Shown: positions 24,725-35,415 of the stretch, piece after piece
How the letters are laid out: every line of letters starts with the position of its first letter
How positions within the stretch are numbered: the stretch's first letter is position 1
From: Marsupella aquatica
Lineage: Eukaryota > Marchantiophyta
DNA: 64,000 bases
NCBI GenBank assembly: GCA_973895155.1
Contig: OZ316897.1
Span: 21,700,001 to 21,764,000 of the forward strand
Direction of reading: 5' to 3'
Program-made: the position numbers and the translations under genes
Notes under the pieces: generated by a model
What the model saw: the letters and a program-made list of their open reading frames with translations, nothing else
Databases searched by the model: none
What the model was told of the DNA's origin: nothing

Positions 24725-26884
24725 TGTGACGGGTTAACTTATGGCCGGAATTAGCGGATTCGGCTTCAGTTTCGGGTTAACCCAAGCTCGACCACGACTT
24801 AGCTTATGTGAGCACGGCTTCAGCTTAGCTCAGGTAAGCACGGCTTCAGCTTAGCTCAGGTGAGCACGGCTTCAGCTTAGCTCAGGTAAGCACGGCTTCA
24901 GCTTAGCTTAGGTCAGCACAGCTTCAGCTTAGGCTTAACCTAGGTTCGGATTAGATTGAACTCGAGTATGCCTAAACTCGGGCTCAGGTTAGCATAGGTA
25001 AGCTCGGGTTCGGGCTCAGCTTAGGCTAGGTTAGCGGATAGCGGGTAGCGGCCTAACCCGAGACCACAGGTTAGCTCTACTCGGGTTAGATAGGATAGCT
25101 AGGTTAGCCGAACTCGGGTTAGCTATGTAACTCGGGTTAGCGCAGCAGTGAGTACCCCCTCTCGGTTGCGGGGGCATAACTCTCTGTGTATTTGACCAAA
25201 TTGGCTATAATTGACCTCGTTGGAAAGAGGAGCTCAAGCCGCTTCCAACGCTGCTATCCACGCAGCAAATGGTTGAATACAGAAATCGGGAGAGGAGGCG
25301 TAAGCTCGCAAAAACCATGGAGGAGGGCCAAATCCGAAGTACATAGCCAATTCGAGATAGAAATAAAGCTGCGAGTTAGGGTTCAGTAGTTAGAGATAGT
25401 GGCGGCTCTGTTAGGGCTGGGATGGGGCTCCAGCAGCGTAGTACCCAGCCATTTGGGCTCAGTATGAGAGTATATAGAGCAGCCCCCCGGTAGAGATAGG
25501 GGGGGACTTCAGTTGTGTGATCTCACTTAGACTGAGCAGCAGGGAGGAGCTCTGTGCAAGCAAGGCTGGACCTGGATGCTGCGTGTTGGGGAGAGCTTGG
25601 TTGTGCTATTACTCAGGGAGTAATCAGCCAAGCTTCACAGCAACGGGTTGCTAGGTTTGCGAGCTGGATTGTGACTCTTTCTAGTGGGCAGCACAACTGG
25701 GTTCTTTTCCCCCGATACAGAGCCTTGGTGATAGGTGATGTGTTGGTGATTGTAAACTGTGGGGAGGATTTCAATTTGATTTGCGGTGGGCACATTAGGG
25801 AGGCTGAGATACTGATTAAGGGGCAGCAGGAGGAGCATTTACAGTTCAGTCTGGCAAGACTACGTGATCCATGGGGAGTCCCGGCCTTTGTCTGGTGGAG
25901 AGCACTAAGGGATCTATGGCCAGAGCTGAGCTTGCAGGGCAAGCGTGAGGCCGGGCCTCATTGCAGTCTGGGGTAGATCGCCGTTAGGCCTGGTACCAAC
26001 TTTGAAGTCGAGTCAACTGTGCATGTGTAACTTGACATTCTGAAATGGAGGTGTGAGATCTGTACGTGTCCCCAAGAATTAAGTGCAATGAAGGAGGTTG
26101 AGTTCAGGATTGAGTTTGCAAGGCAAGTACGGGATTGGTTCGAGTCCAATCTGCCGTCGCAATCTGGAGTGAGCCGGGCTCAGGTTCAGGATTGAGCTTG
26201 CATGGCAAGCACGGGGCTTGCGGGGCAAGCACGTCGCAATCTGGAGGAGACAGCCTTCGGGCCTAGTGTTCGGATCAAGTGTTCTCAGTGAACTATTGTG
26301 CACATCGTTGAATCTAATTGAGTTTTCCTCTCAGGCCTCATTTCTCTCATGGATGTGTATGTGTGTGAGGCAATCTGAGTGTATGATGAGACTAGCAGCG
26401 CCACTGAGAGGTGTACCGGGTGCATTGAAGTGGGTTGGGTGAGGGCTATCACAGCTCTGATTGCTGAGAGTGGAATGGCAGAGTGGTGGGGCAATGGCTT
26501 AGAAGTCCCTAAGCCGGGAATCAGTCAGGAGTCACTGGTTTATGGATACATTCCGGCGGTGGAATAGAAACATACCTATGACAGTAAGCATACGTATAGA
26601 CCTATGCGCACCGTAGCGCTGGGCCCTATGTGTACGGGCCCGATATGACGACCCCTTCTCACCAGAACTATCATGAGCACAGGATCTGATTCCCAACCTT
26701 GGTTCCTAGGAATTGAGCTTGGGTGATGTGTGACAGAGTCTTGCTATGATAGTCTGGTGTTAAGGGTATAAATTGGTGTTTACCGGCCTTCACAGCATCC
26801 CTTCGTGATCCTTAGGTACAAGGAGATGGTTTTGGCACCCATAGTGACGTCTTTGGTGTTAAGACCCATGTCAATCGCGTGACA
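24725..26884 (+). mobile_element. Nested repeat element inside the copia LTR, related to the element at 56,076-60,077
   Basis: Begins TGTGACGGGTTAAC and may end CGCGTGACA, imperfect inverted termini resembling those of the 56,076-60,077 element. At 26,490-26,620 it shares an ordered set of words with 59,840-59,960 (CTTAGAAGTCCCTAAGCCGG, then TTCCGGCGGTGGAATA, AAACATACCTA, TATGCGCAC, TAGCGCT). A TATA-like GTATATAGAG at about 25,469 points rightwards, opposite to the copia element. A 140-codon frame at 25,554-25,976 is not recognisable. Clean target duplications were not found, so the borders are tentative. Confidence 0.4.
24811..24933 (+). repeat. 26-bp tandem repeat, about 4.7 copies
   Basis: Unit AGCACGGCTTCAGCTTAGCT-CAGGTA/G starts at 24,811, 24,837, 24,863, 24,889 and 24,915. 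The following sequence to about 25,150 is a looser array of TAACTCGGGTTAGC-type words, which reappear inverted at about 26,955-26,990. Confidence 0.9.
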
Positions 26885-27024
26885 GAGCCTAAGTTCCACC
26901 AGGGTCTGGCATCAGCCCTGGCTATATGCACAACAGCACTACCGCTAACCTTAGCTAGGTCCTAACCCGAGTTAGCCTAACTGTGGTTAGCACAAGAGTC
27001 ACAAGACTAGAGCAATATCTAACA

Positions 27025-27035
27025 AACTCCCCCTT
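27025..27035 (-). promoter_or_regulatory. Copia 3' polypurine tract
   Basis: On the minus strand this reads CAAGGGGGAGTTTG directly before TGTTAG, the LTR start. It is the expected plus-strand DNA primer. Confidence 0.75.
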
Positions 27036-27231
27036 GACTCTTGTCTTGGGGACTGGACTAAATGCTACCATATAGAATCCTCAGCGGGAAGTTCTAGACA
27101 ATCACCATACCAGGTCTCCCCCTAAAAACCACAAGGGTTAACTAAGGGTTAACTAGAACTAAGCCGTAGCCTAACAGGAATGAGTAATCCATATACAAAT
27201 AGTCACACATTGCTAAATAACTCTACTTGCA

Positions 27232-30200
27232 CTACAACTGCAAAACCTGCAAAGTAGCACGGTGTCTTGAGAAACTCTCCAAAGGAATCACTTTGGTAAA
27301 GGCATCAGCGGGATTGAGCTTTCCATCAATCTTGACTAGCTCAAAAGTTTTATCAGACACTGCTTGCCTGATAAAATGGTACCTGATATCAATGTGCTTC
27401 ACCTTGCTATCCATCACCTGGTTAGCAGCCAAGTGAAGAGCACTCTAACTATCACAGTTTAGAGTCATTTTTCCATGTTCTAAACCCATCTCCGCGATCA
27501 ACTTATCCAACCAAATTGCTTCCTTTGCAGCTTCTGCTGCTGCAACATACTCTACTTCTGTAGTAGACTGAGATATGCACTTTTGCAAGGTAGATTTCCA
27601 ACTGATACATCCTCCTCCAAGAGTGTATACAAACCCAGTTGTAGATCTCCTTGTATCCAGACAGCCTCCATAGTCAGAATCTACATAGCCAACTAACGTT
27701 CTATTTGATCTATTATCAAATAGTAATCCATAGTCCTGTGTTCCCTTCACATACCTGAGAATCCATTTCACAGCTTCCCAATGTAGCTTCCCTGGATTTG
27801 ACATGAATCTGCTAACCTTGCCCATCGCTAGGGCCAAGTCAGGCCTAGTACAAGTCATCAAATACATCAGACTGCCTACTGCCTTCTCATAAGGAATCTT
27901 AGCCATCAGACCTTTCTCCACAGCATCCGTAGGAGAGAAAGCCGATGATAACTTGAAATGTGAAGCTAAAGGAATACTCACTGGCTTACAGTTCTCCATG
28001 TTGAATCGTGCAAGTACTTTCCTCGCATACTAGCCTTGACTCAAGCACAACTGTCCAGTCTCAGAGTTCCTAAAAATCTCCATCCCTAAGATCCTCTTGG
28101 CCTTACCAAGATCCTTCATCCTGAATTCAACGCTCAATTTCGCCTTGAGACTGTCAACCTCAGATTGATCTTTAGCCACAATTAGCATGTCATCCACATA
28201 GATCACCAGAATGATGAAACCAAATACATCATTCTTTACTGATTTCGCATACACACAAGGATCATACACCATCCTTGTGAAACCTTGAGCAAGCATGAAA
28301 TCATCAAACTGTTTATTCCATTGTCTGGGAGACTGCTTCAATCCATACAAGGATTTGAGCAATCTGCAAACTAAGTTCTCTTGGCCCTTCTTCATAAAGC
28401 CTAGTGGCTGTCTCATGAAGATCATCTCTTCCAAGTTGCCATAGAGAAAAGCAGTAACAACATCCATCTGATCCATCACCAGATTAAAAAATACAACAAG
28501 CTGACACAAGATCCAAATTGTGGAATACTTAGCCACCGGTGAAAAGACCTCATTGTAATCCACTCCTTTCTCCTGAGTGAACCCCTTGGCAACAAGCCTT
28601 GCCTTGTAGATCTTATCTCCACCCTCTGAAGGACTGTCCTTCAACTTGTAAATCCACTTGCTGTCCACCACTTGTTGACCTCTTGGAAGCTCCACCAGCT
28701 CCCATGTCTTGTTGTCACTCAAAGATTGCAACTCCCTCTGCATTGCTGCATTCCACTCATGCTTTTGTTCTGAAGCACAAGCCTCACTATACGAAGAAGG
28801 CTCTCCTTCTTCCAAGATCAAAGCCATATCATCTTCATTAGGTGTAATGTCAATATCATCTAGCTTAGATGAGTCTGCCCATTGACCATACCTGGTAGGA
28901 GCTCTAGTAGAACGACTGGAAGTTCTTCTAGTAGATGACTCAGGCTGATTTGTTGCTGCTGTTGGTTGAATTTGAGGTACCCCAGCAACAATTTACTCCT
29001 CTTGTTCCATCACAGGAACCAGCTCCAAGCCCGGAGCTTCTCCATCTCTCCTGTCATGAATTGCATCATGACTAATCTCCCCCTCAACCCGGTCCGGGAT
29101 GGGAGATTTCCCCTTGTCAGTATGGGAGTCCTGAGAACTCTCCCCCTCCTTTGATGATCTGGATTCATTAAAGGACACATCTCTACTGACAATTAGCTTA
29201 CAGGTTATTGGATCCCATAACCTATAATCCTTCACACCTTTCTGATAACCAAGGAAAATACACTTCTTCGACTTGGACTCCAGCTTGGATCGAAGCTGGG
29301 AAGGTGTAAGCACATAAGCATCACATCCAAAAATCCTCAGATGTGAGTAATCTGCTAGACGCCCGTACCTCATTTCAAATGGCGTCTTGAATCCAATAGA
29401 ACTGGATCGAGAAAAATTTACCAAATAAGCTACAGTGTTGACAGCTTCAGCCCAAAACTCATGTGGTAAGCATGATTGACTCAACATACTTCTCGAGTGG
29501 TCCAATAGTGTTCGGTTGAGTCTCTCAGAAACACCATTCTGCTGAGGAGTATAGCTTGTTGTGAGATGGGGGGTAATCCCCTGCTCCTTACAATACATTC
29601 CAAATTCACCGGAACTGTATTCACCACCATTATCCGATCGAAGATATCTCACCTTATTACCAGTCTGATTTTCAACTTGGGCTTTCCACTCCTTAAAAGT
29701 GGCAAAAACATCAGACTCATTGTGTAGAAAGTATATCCACACATACCTTGAGTAATCGTCAATGAACGTGACATAGTATAACCGTCCAGAATGTGAGGGA
29801 GTAGGGGCGGGACCCCACACATCACTATGTACATACTCAAGTACCTCCTTGCTGGTGTGAGTTCCAACTCCGAAGGGTTTCCTGTGCTGCTTCCCTAGCA
29901 CACAGTGCTCACAAAATTCCAACTTACAAGATTGCAAATTAGAAAGTAATCCTTTCTTCTGAAGAATAACCAAACCTTTTTCACTCATGTGGCCCAAACG
30001 GAAGTGCCACAGCCGGGCCGTCTCCTCGTGAGATAAGGTTACATTGGCTTCATCATAGATTACACTGCCCTCCATAACGTATAGATTGCAATGTCTCTTT
30101 CCCTTCAATACAATTTTAGTACCAGTTGAAACCTGAAGGACACCATTAGCAGAACTCCACTGATGGCCATTTGCCTCTAAAACTCCAAGTGAAATGAGAT

Positions 30201-30580
30201 TTTTCATCATGCTGGGAATATGTCTCACATTCCTCAATGTTCTCACAGCACCATCAAACATCTGAAATCTTACAGATCCAAGTCCAACAACTTGACATGG
30301 GATTCCATTTCCCATCAACACTGACCCGTTGGAAACCGTGTAAGAACTGAAACAATCTCTTCTAGAGCAAATGTGAAAAGTACATGCACTATCTAGAATC
30401 CAGTCATCACTACCTGGATTTGACACTATGTTGAGAGCATAACCTTGACATCACAATATGTCATCATCATCGAGTAAATCTACCTCATGCGAGCTCGATG
30501 CTGCGTTAGTAGAGGCAGTAGGGACCTTTACTCGACAATCCCTTTTCATGTGGCCTGGCTTGCCACAATTCCAACATGCA
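27232..30580 (-). pseudogene. Copia pol: zinc knuckle, protease, integrase, reverse transcriptase, RNase H
   Basis: One minus-strand frame runs from the CCHC knuckle CWNCGKPGHMKRDC (about 30,570) through protease (WILDSACTFHICS), the GAG-pre-integrase block (LWHFRLGHMSEKGL, CEHCVLGKQ), and integrase with its Asp-Asp-Glu residues (VHSDVWGP, YLRSDNGGEY, TPQQNGVSERLNRT). It then continues into reverse transcriptase (KARLVAKGFTQEKGVDY, MDVVTAFLYGNL, VIYVDDMLIVA) and RNase H (VGYVDSDYGGCLDTRRSTTG, TEVEYVAAAEAAKEAIWL). Domain order integrase before RT is diagnostic for Ty1/copia. Three stops interrupt the frame: 28,993-28,995 (TAA in EQEE*IVAG), 28,030-28,032 (TAG in LSQG*YARK) and 27,445-27,447 (TAG in NCDS*SALH). 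Each fits a former Gln codon. The motifs themselves look intact, so decay is recent. Confidence 0.9.
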
Positions 30581-31505
30581 AGAGGCTTCCTTTCTTGCGA
30601 TTTTCCTCTGGATTTAGATCTCCCCGTGATGTAGATCTAAACCTGTTCTGCCCATTCGTGCGCTGTGTTGCTCTTCCCTTGTTCACATTGAGCGCAGTGC
30701 CAGAAGAAGATGATGTCTGTGATTGACCCAACTTCTTCTGAGCATCATCAGATAGTAAAGAGCTTACCACCTCATTATACGAAATGGACTTCAGATCTCT
30801 ATACAAGAGCACCTGTTTCAAGCCCTGATATGATGGTGGTAAGGAGCTTAGCAGAAGCAAGGCCTTATCCTCATCTTCAACTCTTTTTCCCAGGTTTGAC
30901 AGATCAACCGCTAGACTGTCAAACTCATCCAGGTGATCCTGCATCTTGCTCCCTTCCTTGAGCCTGAGGCTCATCAAGAGAGACTTCTTGTACAGCCGAT
31001 CTGATGCATCTTCCCGATAGTACTTCTCTCTTAGAGCTTTGAATAGTGACGCGCAATGTGCATAATCATCCAGTTGCTTGATGATGTGCGGCTTGAGATA
31101 TAGCATCACTGCATTGACAGCAATCACCTGCTCCTGTCTCCATTGCCTCACTGAAATCTCCTCCTCTCCATCATATTGCTCTCGCGATGAAAGCAGATGA
31201 GCTAAGCCCATGGCCCGTAGAACACCCTTCACTTGCTTCTCCCAGAGCAAGTAATCACTACGACCATCGTACTTCTCCACCTCAAACTTCACTCCTCCAA
31301 ATCTAGCCATCTCCCTCTTCTTCCCTACTACCGACAGCTCTGGTAGTAACACAGCTTCATCCACTGCACGCCGCACCGGTGATCGTACCGGTGTTATAAG
31401 TTCCTCCTCAAACGGTAGCAACTCCTCCTCAGACTCTCCCTCTGACCGTCGCGATCCTGAAGCTCCACCGACGCCAATTCTTCCAGTATCCTCCGAGTCA
31501 CTCAT
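30546..31505 (-). CDS. Copia gag (capsid-like UBN2/Retrotran_gag region), frameshifted before the zinc knuckle
   Basis: Starts at the ATG at 31,503-31,505 (MSDSEDTGRIG). Around residue 90 the peptide has KYDGRSDYLLWEKQVKGVLRAMGL. It continues with LDDYAHCASLFKALREKYY, LKEGSKMQDHLDEFDSLAVDL and LLLSSLPPSYQGLKQVLLY, the classical copia gag motif series that forms the capsid. The CCHC knuckle that should follow is in the pol frame near 30,570, so a frame change lies at about 30,590. Confidence 0.85.
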   Translation of the reverse strand: MSDSEDTGRIGVGGASGSRRSEGESEEELLPFEEELITPVRSPVRRAVDEAVLLPELSVVGKKREMARFGGVKFEVEKYDGRSDYLLWEKQVKGVLRAMGLAHLLSSREQYDGEEEISVRQWRQEQVIAVNAVMLYLKPHIIKQLDDYAHCASLFKALREKYYREDASDRLYKKSLLMSLRLKEGSKMQDHLDEFDSLAVDLSNLGKRVEDEDKALLLLSSLPPSYQGLKQVLLYRDLKSISYNEVVSSLLSDDAQKKLGQSQTSSSSGTALNVNKGRATQRTNGQNRFRSTSRGDLNPEENRKKGSLLHVGIVASQAT

Positions 31506-32106
31506 ATGAAACAATCATGAAAAAATGTCTTTTTTTGAAACTTCTCATAAAACTCAAAACTCAACACCGCCGCGTAGCCCACGAAGCTAGGAGTCCAATA
31601 CTGAAAGCCAAAATCAATATCAAAATTCGACAGAAAAGTTATTCAAATTTCGGTCGGGGTGGGTAAAACCTTGGGAAACTCCCCCATTTTGACCACCTCG
31701 GAGAATAACCAAAATACCAAGTACAACCTGTCGTCGGAATCGCGATGTGATCGGTGCGCCGCGTTGCTAACTCCAGTGGCAACGTCCTCACCAAAAAAGA
31801 ACCAAAAAAGTTACCGTGCGGCGGACGAAATCTTTGTGTGACGGCTGAAAAACAGCTCTCTGTTTTTCAGGAATATTCTCGCACAGTCCAACAAGACTCA
31901 CAGGGGGCCGTTCCCCCTGTCGAAGCGGTTAAAACGAAGGGTCACAGGGTCCGGGATGAGGCACAACCAATGAGGAGGAGAGAAAAAAATTTCAGAAAAA
32001 CTCACTCTAAAGGGGTCTTAAAGCCCCTGGCAAATGCGCGCATATTCGCGGCCAGAATTGCATATAAACAGCAAAAAACGGGTTTAAAGGGGTCAAAACG
32101 CACGTA

Positions 32107-34077
32107 TTTTCGCGTTTTTGGGCCGTTCTATAGGATCTGGATTCCTCACTTTGCACATATTGCTGATCCTTTGTACGGATTATTGAGGAAGAATGCGCAC
32201 TTTATTTGGACAGAGGCACATAAGGAGGCTATGCAAAGGTTAAAGGAGGCCTTACTTAGCCTCCTTGTTTTACGTCCCTTATGCTATGATGGAAGACCCA
32301 TCATTGTCACTGTAGATTCAAGTCCTGATGCTGCTGGATGGGCGGTAGGGCAGGATGATGAGGAGGGGAGAAGATTTGCAGCAAGGTTTGGAGCTAAGAT
32401 CTTTTCAGCAAGGCAAAGGCATTACCCTCAAATCAAGCGAGAGTTGTGGGGAGCAAGGATAGCCTTGTGTCAAGAAAAAGTCTACTTGATTGGAGCACAA
32501 GTCATTCTTGAGATTGATTGTTTACCACTTTTAGGGATGATTGCTAACTGTGATACTCCAGACATTGCTATGCTACGTGGATAGCTTTTATTAGGATGAT
32601 CAACCCCGAGCTTCGACACATTGCTGGAAAAGATAATTCAGTAGCAGATATGCTTTCAAGAGCCCGCTATGATCAGAATGAAGTGGAGGCAGTTCAAGTG
32701 ATGAATGGAGAGTTTGAGGTCTTAACATTTCGAGAGAAGCTCTATTCTGGAGAGTTGCTCTTGATTGGAAGGTACCTTAGTACTCTTCAAAGGCCTGTTG
32801 AAATGATAGAAGAGAAGTTTCAACAATTACGGAAGAAGGCTTACAAGTTCATGCTCAAGGATGGTGTTTTATGGAGAAGGTCTTTGAAGAAAGGACATGT
32901 TCCTTGTAGAGTTCTTGATACAGATGAAGAGAAGAAGAGAGTCTTATGGGATTCTCATGATGTTGTTGAAGCAGGACATCGAGGAGTTAGAGCTACCTAT
33001 GAGTGGGTTCAAAGGTGGTACTGGTGGTCAGGCATGTATGTGGATGTAAAATCCTATGTTGGATCTTGTGAAAGTTGTCAGTATTACTCTAAAGTTCGGT
33101 TTAGAGATGGACTTAATCCCACTAGTCCTCTTTCTTTACATTTTCAATGGGCAGTAGATGTGGTGCACATGCCACGGGGAATAAGGGGGGCAAAGTATCT
33201 TGTCCTTGCAAGAGAAGATTTATCTTCTTATGTTGAAGGAAGGGCTTTAACCGCTAACACTACAGAAGCAGTATGCAGGTTCATACTTGAAGACGTTATA
33301 GCACGTCATGGTTGTTTTGTGCAAATGAGAGCAGATAGAGGAGAGCTGAATTCTGAAGAGGCTGCAGAATTTTTCGACCGGTTCAACATCAAGCTTAAAC
33401 TCACTACTGCCTACAACCCAGAAGGAAATGGAAAGATTGAGCGAGGGCACCCACCGATAGTGAATGCCTTGGTAAAATCTTGTCGAGGAAAACCATCGCT
33501 TTGGCCCAATCTTCTACCATTTGCTCTTTTGGCAGATCGAATGACATGCACTACCACAACAAGAATTACGCCTGCCGAATTAGTCTCTGGACATTTGCCT
33601 TTGATGCTGATTGAGGAAAATGTTCAGAGTTGGAGGATGATTGAATGGCAAGATAGAATCTCCCGAGAAAAGTTGCTGGAGCGAAGGATTGAGCACTTTA
33701 GCCAGACCAAGGAGAAGATTGAGGAGGCGTTACTAAGGCTAAAGGAGGCTCGTGAGAAGAATAAGGAACGATTTGACAAGACCCATCGTTTGAGACCAAT
33801 TCCCATCCAGAATGGAGATTGGGTCTTGATCTATGAGGGAGGGTTGGAACAGCAACATTCTACTCTAAAGAAGTTTGTACGTCGTTGGAGAGGACCATTT
33901 GTGGTGGAGGAGGTTCGTCCTAATGCAACATATGTGGTAAGAGAACTTGATGGAGCAATTCATCGTAATCCCTATGCAGGGAAGCGAGTGAAATTGTTTA
34001 AACGACGAACTCGATTTGTGACAGAGAAAGAATTTGAACCCGACGACTATGAGGCTTTAGATGAAGAAGACATGTAA
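32107..34077 (+). pseudogene. Ty3/gypsy pol, 3' half: RT end, RNase H, integrase
   Basis: Starts abruptly with the end of RT (FYRIWIPHFAHIADPLYGLL). RNase H follows (IIVTVDSSPDAAGWAVG, RHYPQIKRELWGARIAL), with a frameshift at about 32,580 (MLRG*; the next frame reads WIAFIRMINPELRHIAGKDN). The integrase is complete: HHCC zinc finger (H-x-x-x-AGHRGV, CESCQYY), catalytic Asp in AVDVVHMP, Asp in RADRGEL, Glu in NGKIERGHP, and a C-terminal SH3-like part ending KRVKLFKRR. After the stop at 34,075-34,077 comes GGTAGGGGTGATG, probably the polypurine tract, then the LTR. Protease and most of RT are missing, lost at the junction with the copia leader. Confidence 0.85.
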
Positions 34078-34261
34078 CGATTCTAGGTGTGGTGCATACC
34101 GGAGGATGCACAGGTTTGGTAGGGGTGATGTGTCGTGATTTTCTCTTAAGTTATAAAAAATTGTTTGTTTTAATATGCTATAGATTATATAAGTAATTTA
34201 GTAGTTAGATTATTAAATTTAAACTTTATTAAACTTCTTTAGCTATATTAACGGACTATAG

Positions 34262-34450
34262 AAGTTCCACCAATGCATGTGAGTAGTTCCACCAACTACA
34301 ATAATATTCACCAACGCATAGTGGTTCTACCAACGCACAGTAGTTCTACCAGCGCATAGTAGTTCTACCAACGCATAGTAGGTCCACCAACGCATAGTAA
34401 TTCCACCAACGCATGGTAGTTCCACCTACTAAAAGTAGTTTCACCAACTA
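34262..34450 (+). repeat. Short direct-repeat array in LTR A (CACCAACGCATAGTAGTTC-type)
   Basis: About eight imperfect copies of a 20-25-bp unit, for example TTCTACCAACGCACAGTAG and TTCCACCAACGCATGGTAG. It sits upstream of the LTR TATA box, in the position expected for U3 enhancer repeats. Confidence 0.8.
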
Positions 34451-34770
34451 TGAATAGTACTAGCACACTCTTAGGTATTAGATGTTTGACACTTGGCCTT
34501 CATCCAAGTGCTTGGGCTTGATCCATGCCCTCTTGGTGTGCACTATAAATAAAGTGGTGAGGGGCACTCTCCCCTCATTCCGCAGTGTTTATCATTCAAG
34601 GTTGTGAAGCTCTTTTGTGCCTTGAACATAGTAGTGGGGCGTCCTTTGGCCCGGATAGCAAAGGAATGAGTGGTAGACTTATAGATGGGACCTTAGGGAA
34701 TAAGGTTTCTTTGGGAATATAGGGGTGGGGTGTCCTTTGGCCCGGATAGCAAAGGAATAGGAGAGTCATC

Positions 34771-34986
34771 ATGAATCCAAGAGAGAGAGTTATCCCTGAT
34801 CTTCCCCTTCGTAATCCGTTTTTGATTAGAGTCCATCTTTTAGACAAACCATCTATAAGGCAACATCTAACCCATCATTTTGGAGCTCAGTTTGCAACTG
34901 CGGTTATGGTTTCTAACGAGCCAATAATATACCCAGTGGTGTCGTACCGAGAGGAGTGGGAGTGCATCATCTTTGTCCTTTATTGA
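34771..34986 (+). CDS. Small LTR-encoded ORF 1 (71 aa)
   Basis: ATG at 34,771, about 220 bp downstream of the LTR TATA box. The peptide includes FLIRVHLLDKPSIRQHLTHH and ends EEWECIIFVLY. I recognise no family. The inverted LTR copy at 38,384-38,599 encodes a 71-residue homologue with mainly conservative changes and the same length. In the copy near 62.4 kb this ORF is broken. Confidence 0.45.
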   Translation: MNPRERVIPDLPLRNPFLIRVHLLDKPSIRQHLTHHFGAQFATAVMVSNEPIIYPVVSYREEWECIIFVLY

Positions 34987-35197
34987 AGTCATGGATCTGA
35001 ATAGGAGTCCGGATGATATTCCTGTTTCATTTTCTCTTGGAGATATTAGAATCATATGTCGTAAGAAAACTAATTTTCGTGATGTGTTGGTCCGCAAGTA
35101 TGGTGAAGTAGGGTTTAACAGTATTTTAATTTCACCTGAACCTTTCTTAATACCCACTACCCTTGTTACTAAAATTATCATTTTGATTTTAGTGTAG
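34973..35197 (+). CDS. Small LTR-encoded ORF 2 (~74 aa), overlapping ORF 1 by 14 bp
   Basis: An open frame (first codon TTG; first ATG at 34,991) containing MDLNRSPDDIPVSFSLGDIR and ending with a hydrophobic ILILV tail. The frame is kept at equal length in three LTR copies (here, 38,173-38,397 inverted, and 62,549-62,773), all containing LNRS, GDIRI, KYGEV and PEPFLI. Keeping a 14-bp overlap with ORF 1 in two copies suggests either frameshift expression of one protein or an ancestral frameshift. Function unknown. Confidence 0.4.
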   Translation: MSFIEVMDLNRSPDDIPVSFSLGDIRIICRKKTNFRDVLVRKYGEVGFNSILISPEPFLIPTTLVTKIIILILV

Positions 35198-35415
35198 AAC
35201 TTATGAGCATGCAAGGTTAACTTCAAAAGAGCCAACATGCTCTTGCCAGAAAATACGGTCACCCGGACATAAGTGGCAACCATACTGGGGAACCGCTGGA
35301 TTTGGAAGTTAGCTTGTGCATGTTTGAGTTCTAATGGATGAAGAGAGATATGGTTTTGGAACTTTGAGTTCTTAACTTGTTTATATTATTAAGTCAAGAG
35401 GGAAGAATTGCAATC

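Larger units (their letters stand above)
24220..27024 (-). repeat. 3' LTR of the copia element, interrupted by a nested repeat element
   Basis: On the minus strand the LTR starts TGTTAGATATTGC (plus-strand end 27,024, directly next to the polypurine tract) and ends CTCAACA (plus-strand 24,220). The part near 24,240-24,410, read on the minus strand, has GTGTGTTCCCGCGGACGTAGCC and GGTGAACCACGTA, which is typical of copia U5. The 2.8-kb span is long for a copia LTR. The terminal pieces (about 24,220-24,720 and 26,885-27,024) would give a normal LTR of about 640 bp if the middle is an insertion. Confidence 0.65.
24220..32105 (-). mobile_element. Ty1/copia retrotransposon, minus strand, 3' LTR present, 5' LTR missing
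   Basis: Order on the minus strand: leader (32,105-31,506), gag, protease-integrase-RT-RNase H, polypurine tract, 3' LTR. The 5' LTR and primer-binding site are absent; the leader meets gypsy pol sequence at about 32,107. The 3' LTR contains a nested insertion. Pol has a frame change plus three in-frame stops. Confidence 0.8.
34131..35285 (+). repeat. Gypsy LTR, family A, copy 1
   Basis: Starts TGTCGTGATTTTCTC (or two bases earlier) after the polypurine-like tract and ends near GTGGCAACCA. Inside are a direct-repeat array (34,262-34,450), a TATA box (CTATAAATAAAG at about 34,543) followed by GGGCACTCTCCCCTCATTCC, a twofold-repeated word CCTTTGGCCCGGATAGCAAAGGAAT (34,642 and 34,733), and two overlapping small ORFs. 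It is the 3' LTR of the pol at 32,107-34,077 and is followed directly by a gag gene. Confidence 0.65.

Noticed and set aside
25554-25976. 140-codon ORF in the nested repeat as a gene
   Set aside because: The opposite strand is open too (25,613-25,942). There is no motif and no counterpart in the related 4-kb element.
24725-26884. Target-site duplication for the nested element
   Set aside because: The bases before TGTGACGGG (ATTAG) and after CGCGTGACA (GAGCC) do not match, so the exact borders are not established.
31506-32105. 5' LTR of the copia element
   Set aside because: No TGTTAG...CAACA pair and no initiator-Met tRNA complement were found. The stretch shows no similarity by eye to the LTR at 24,220-27,024.
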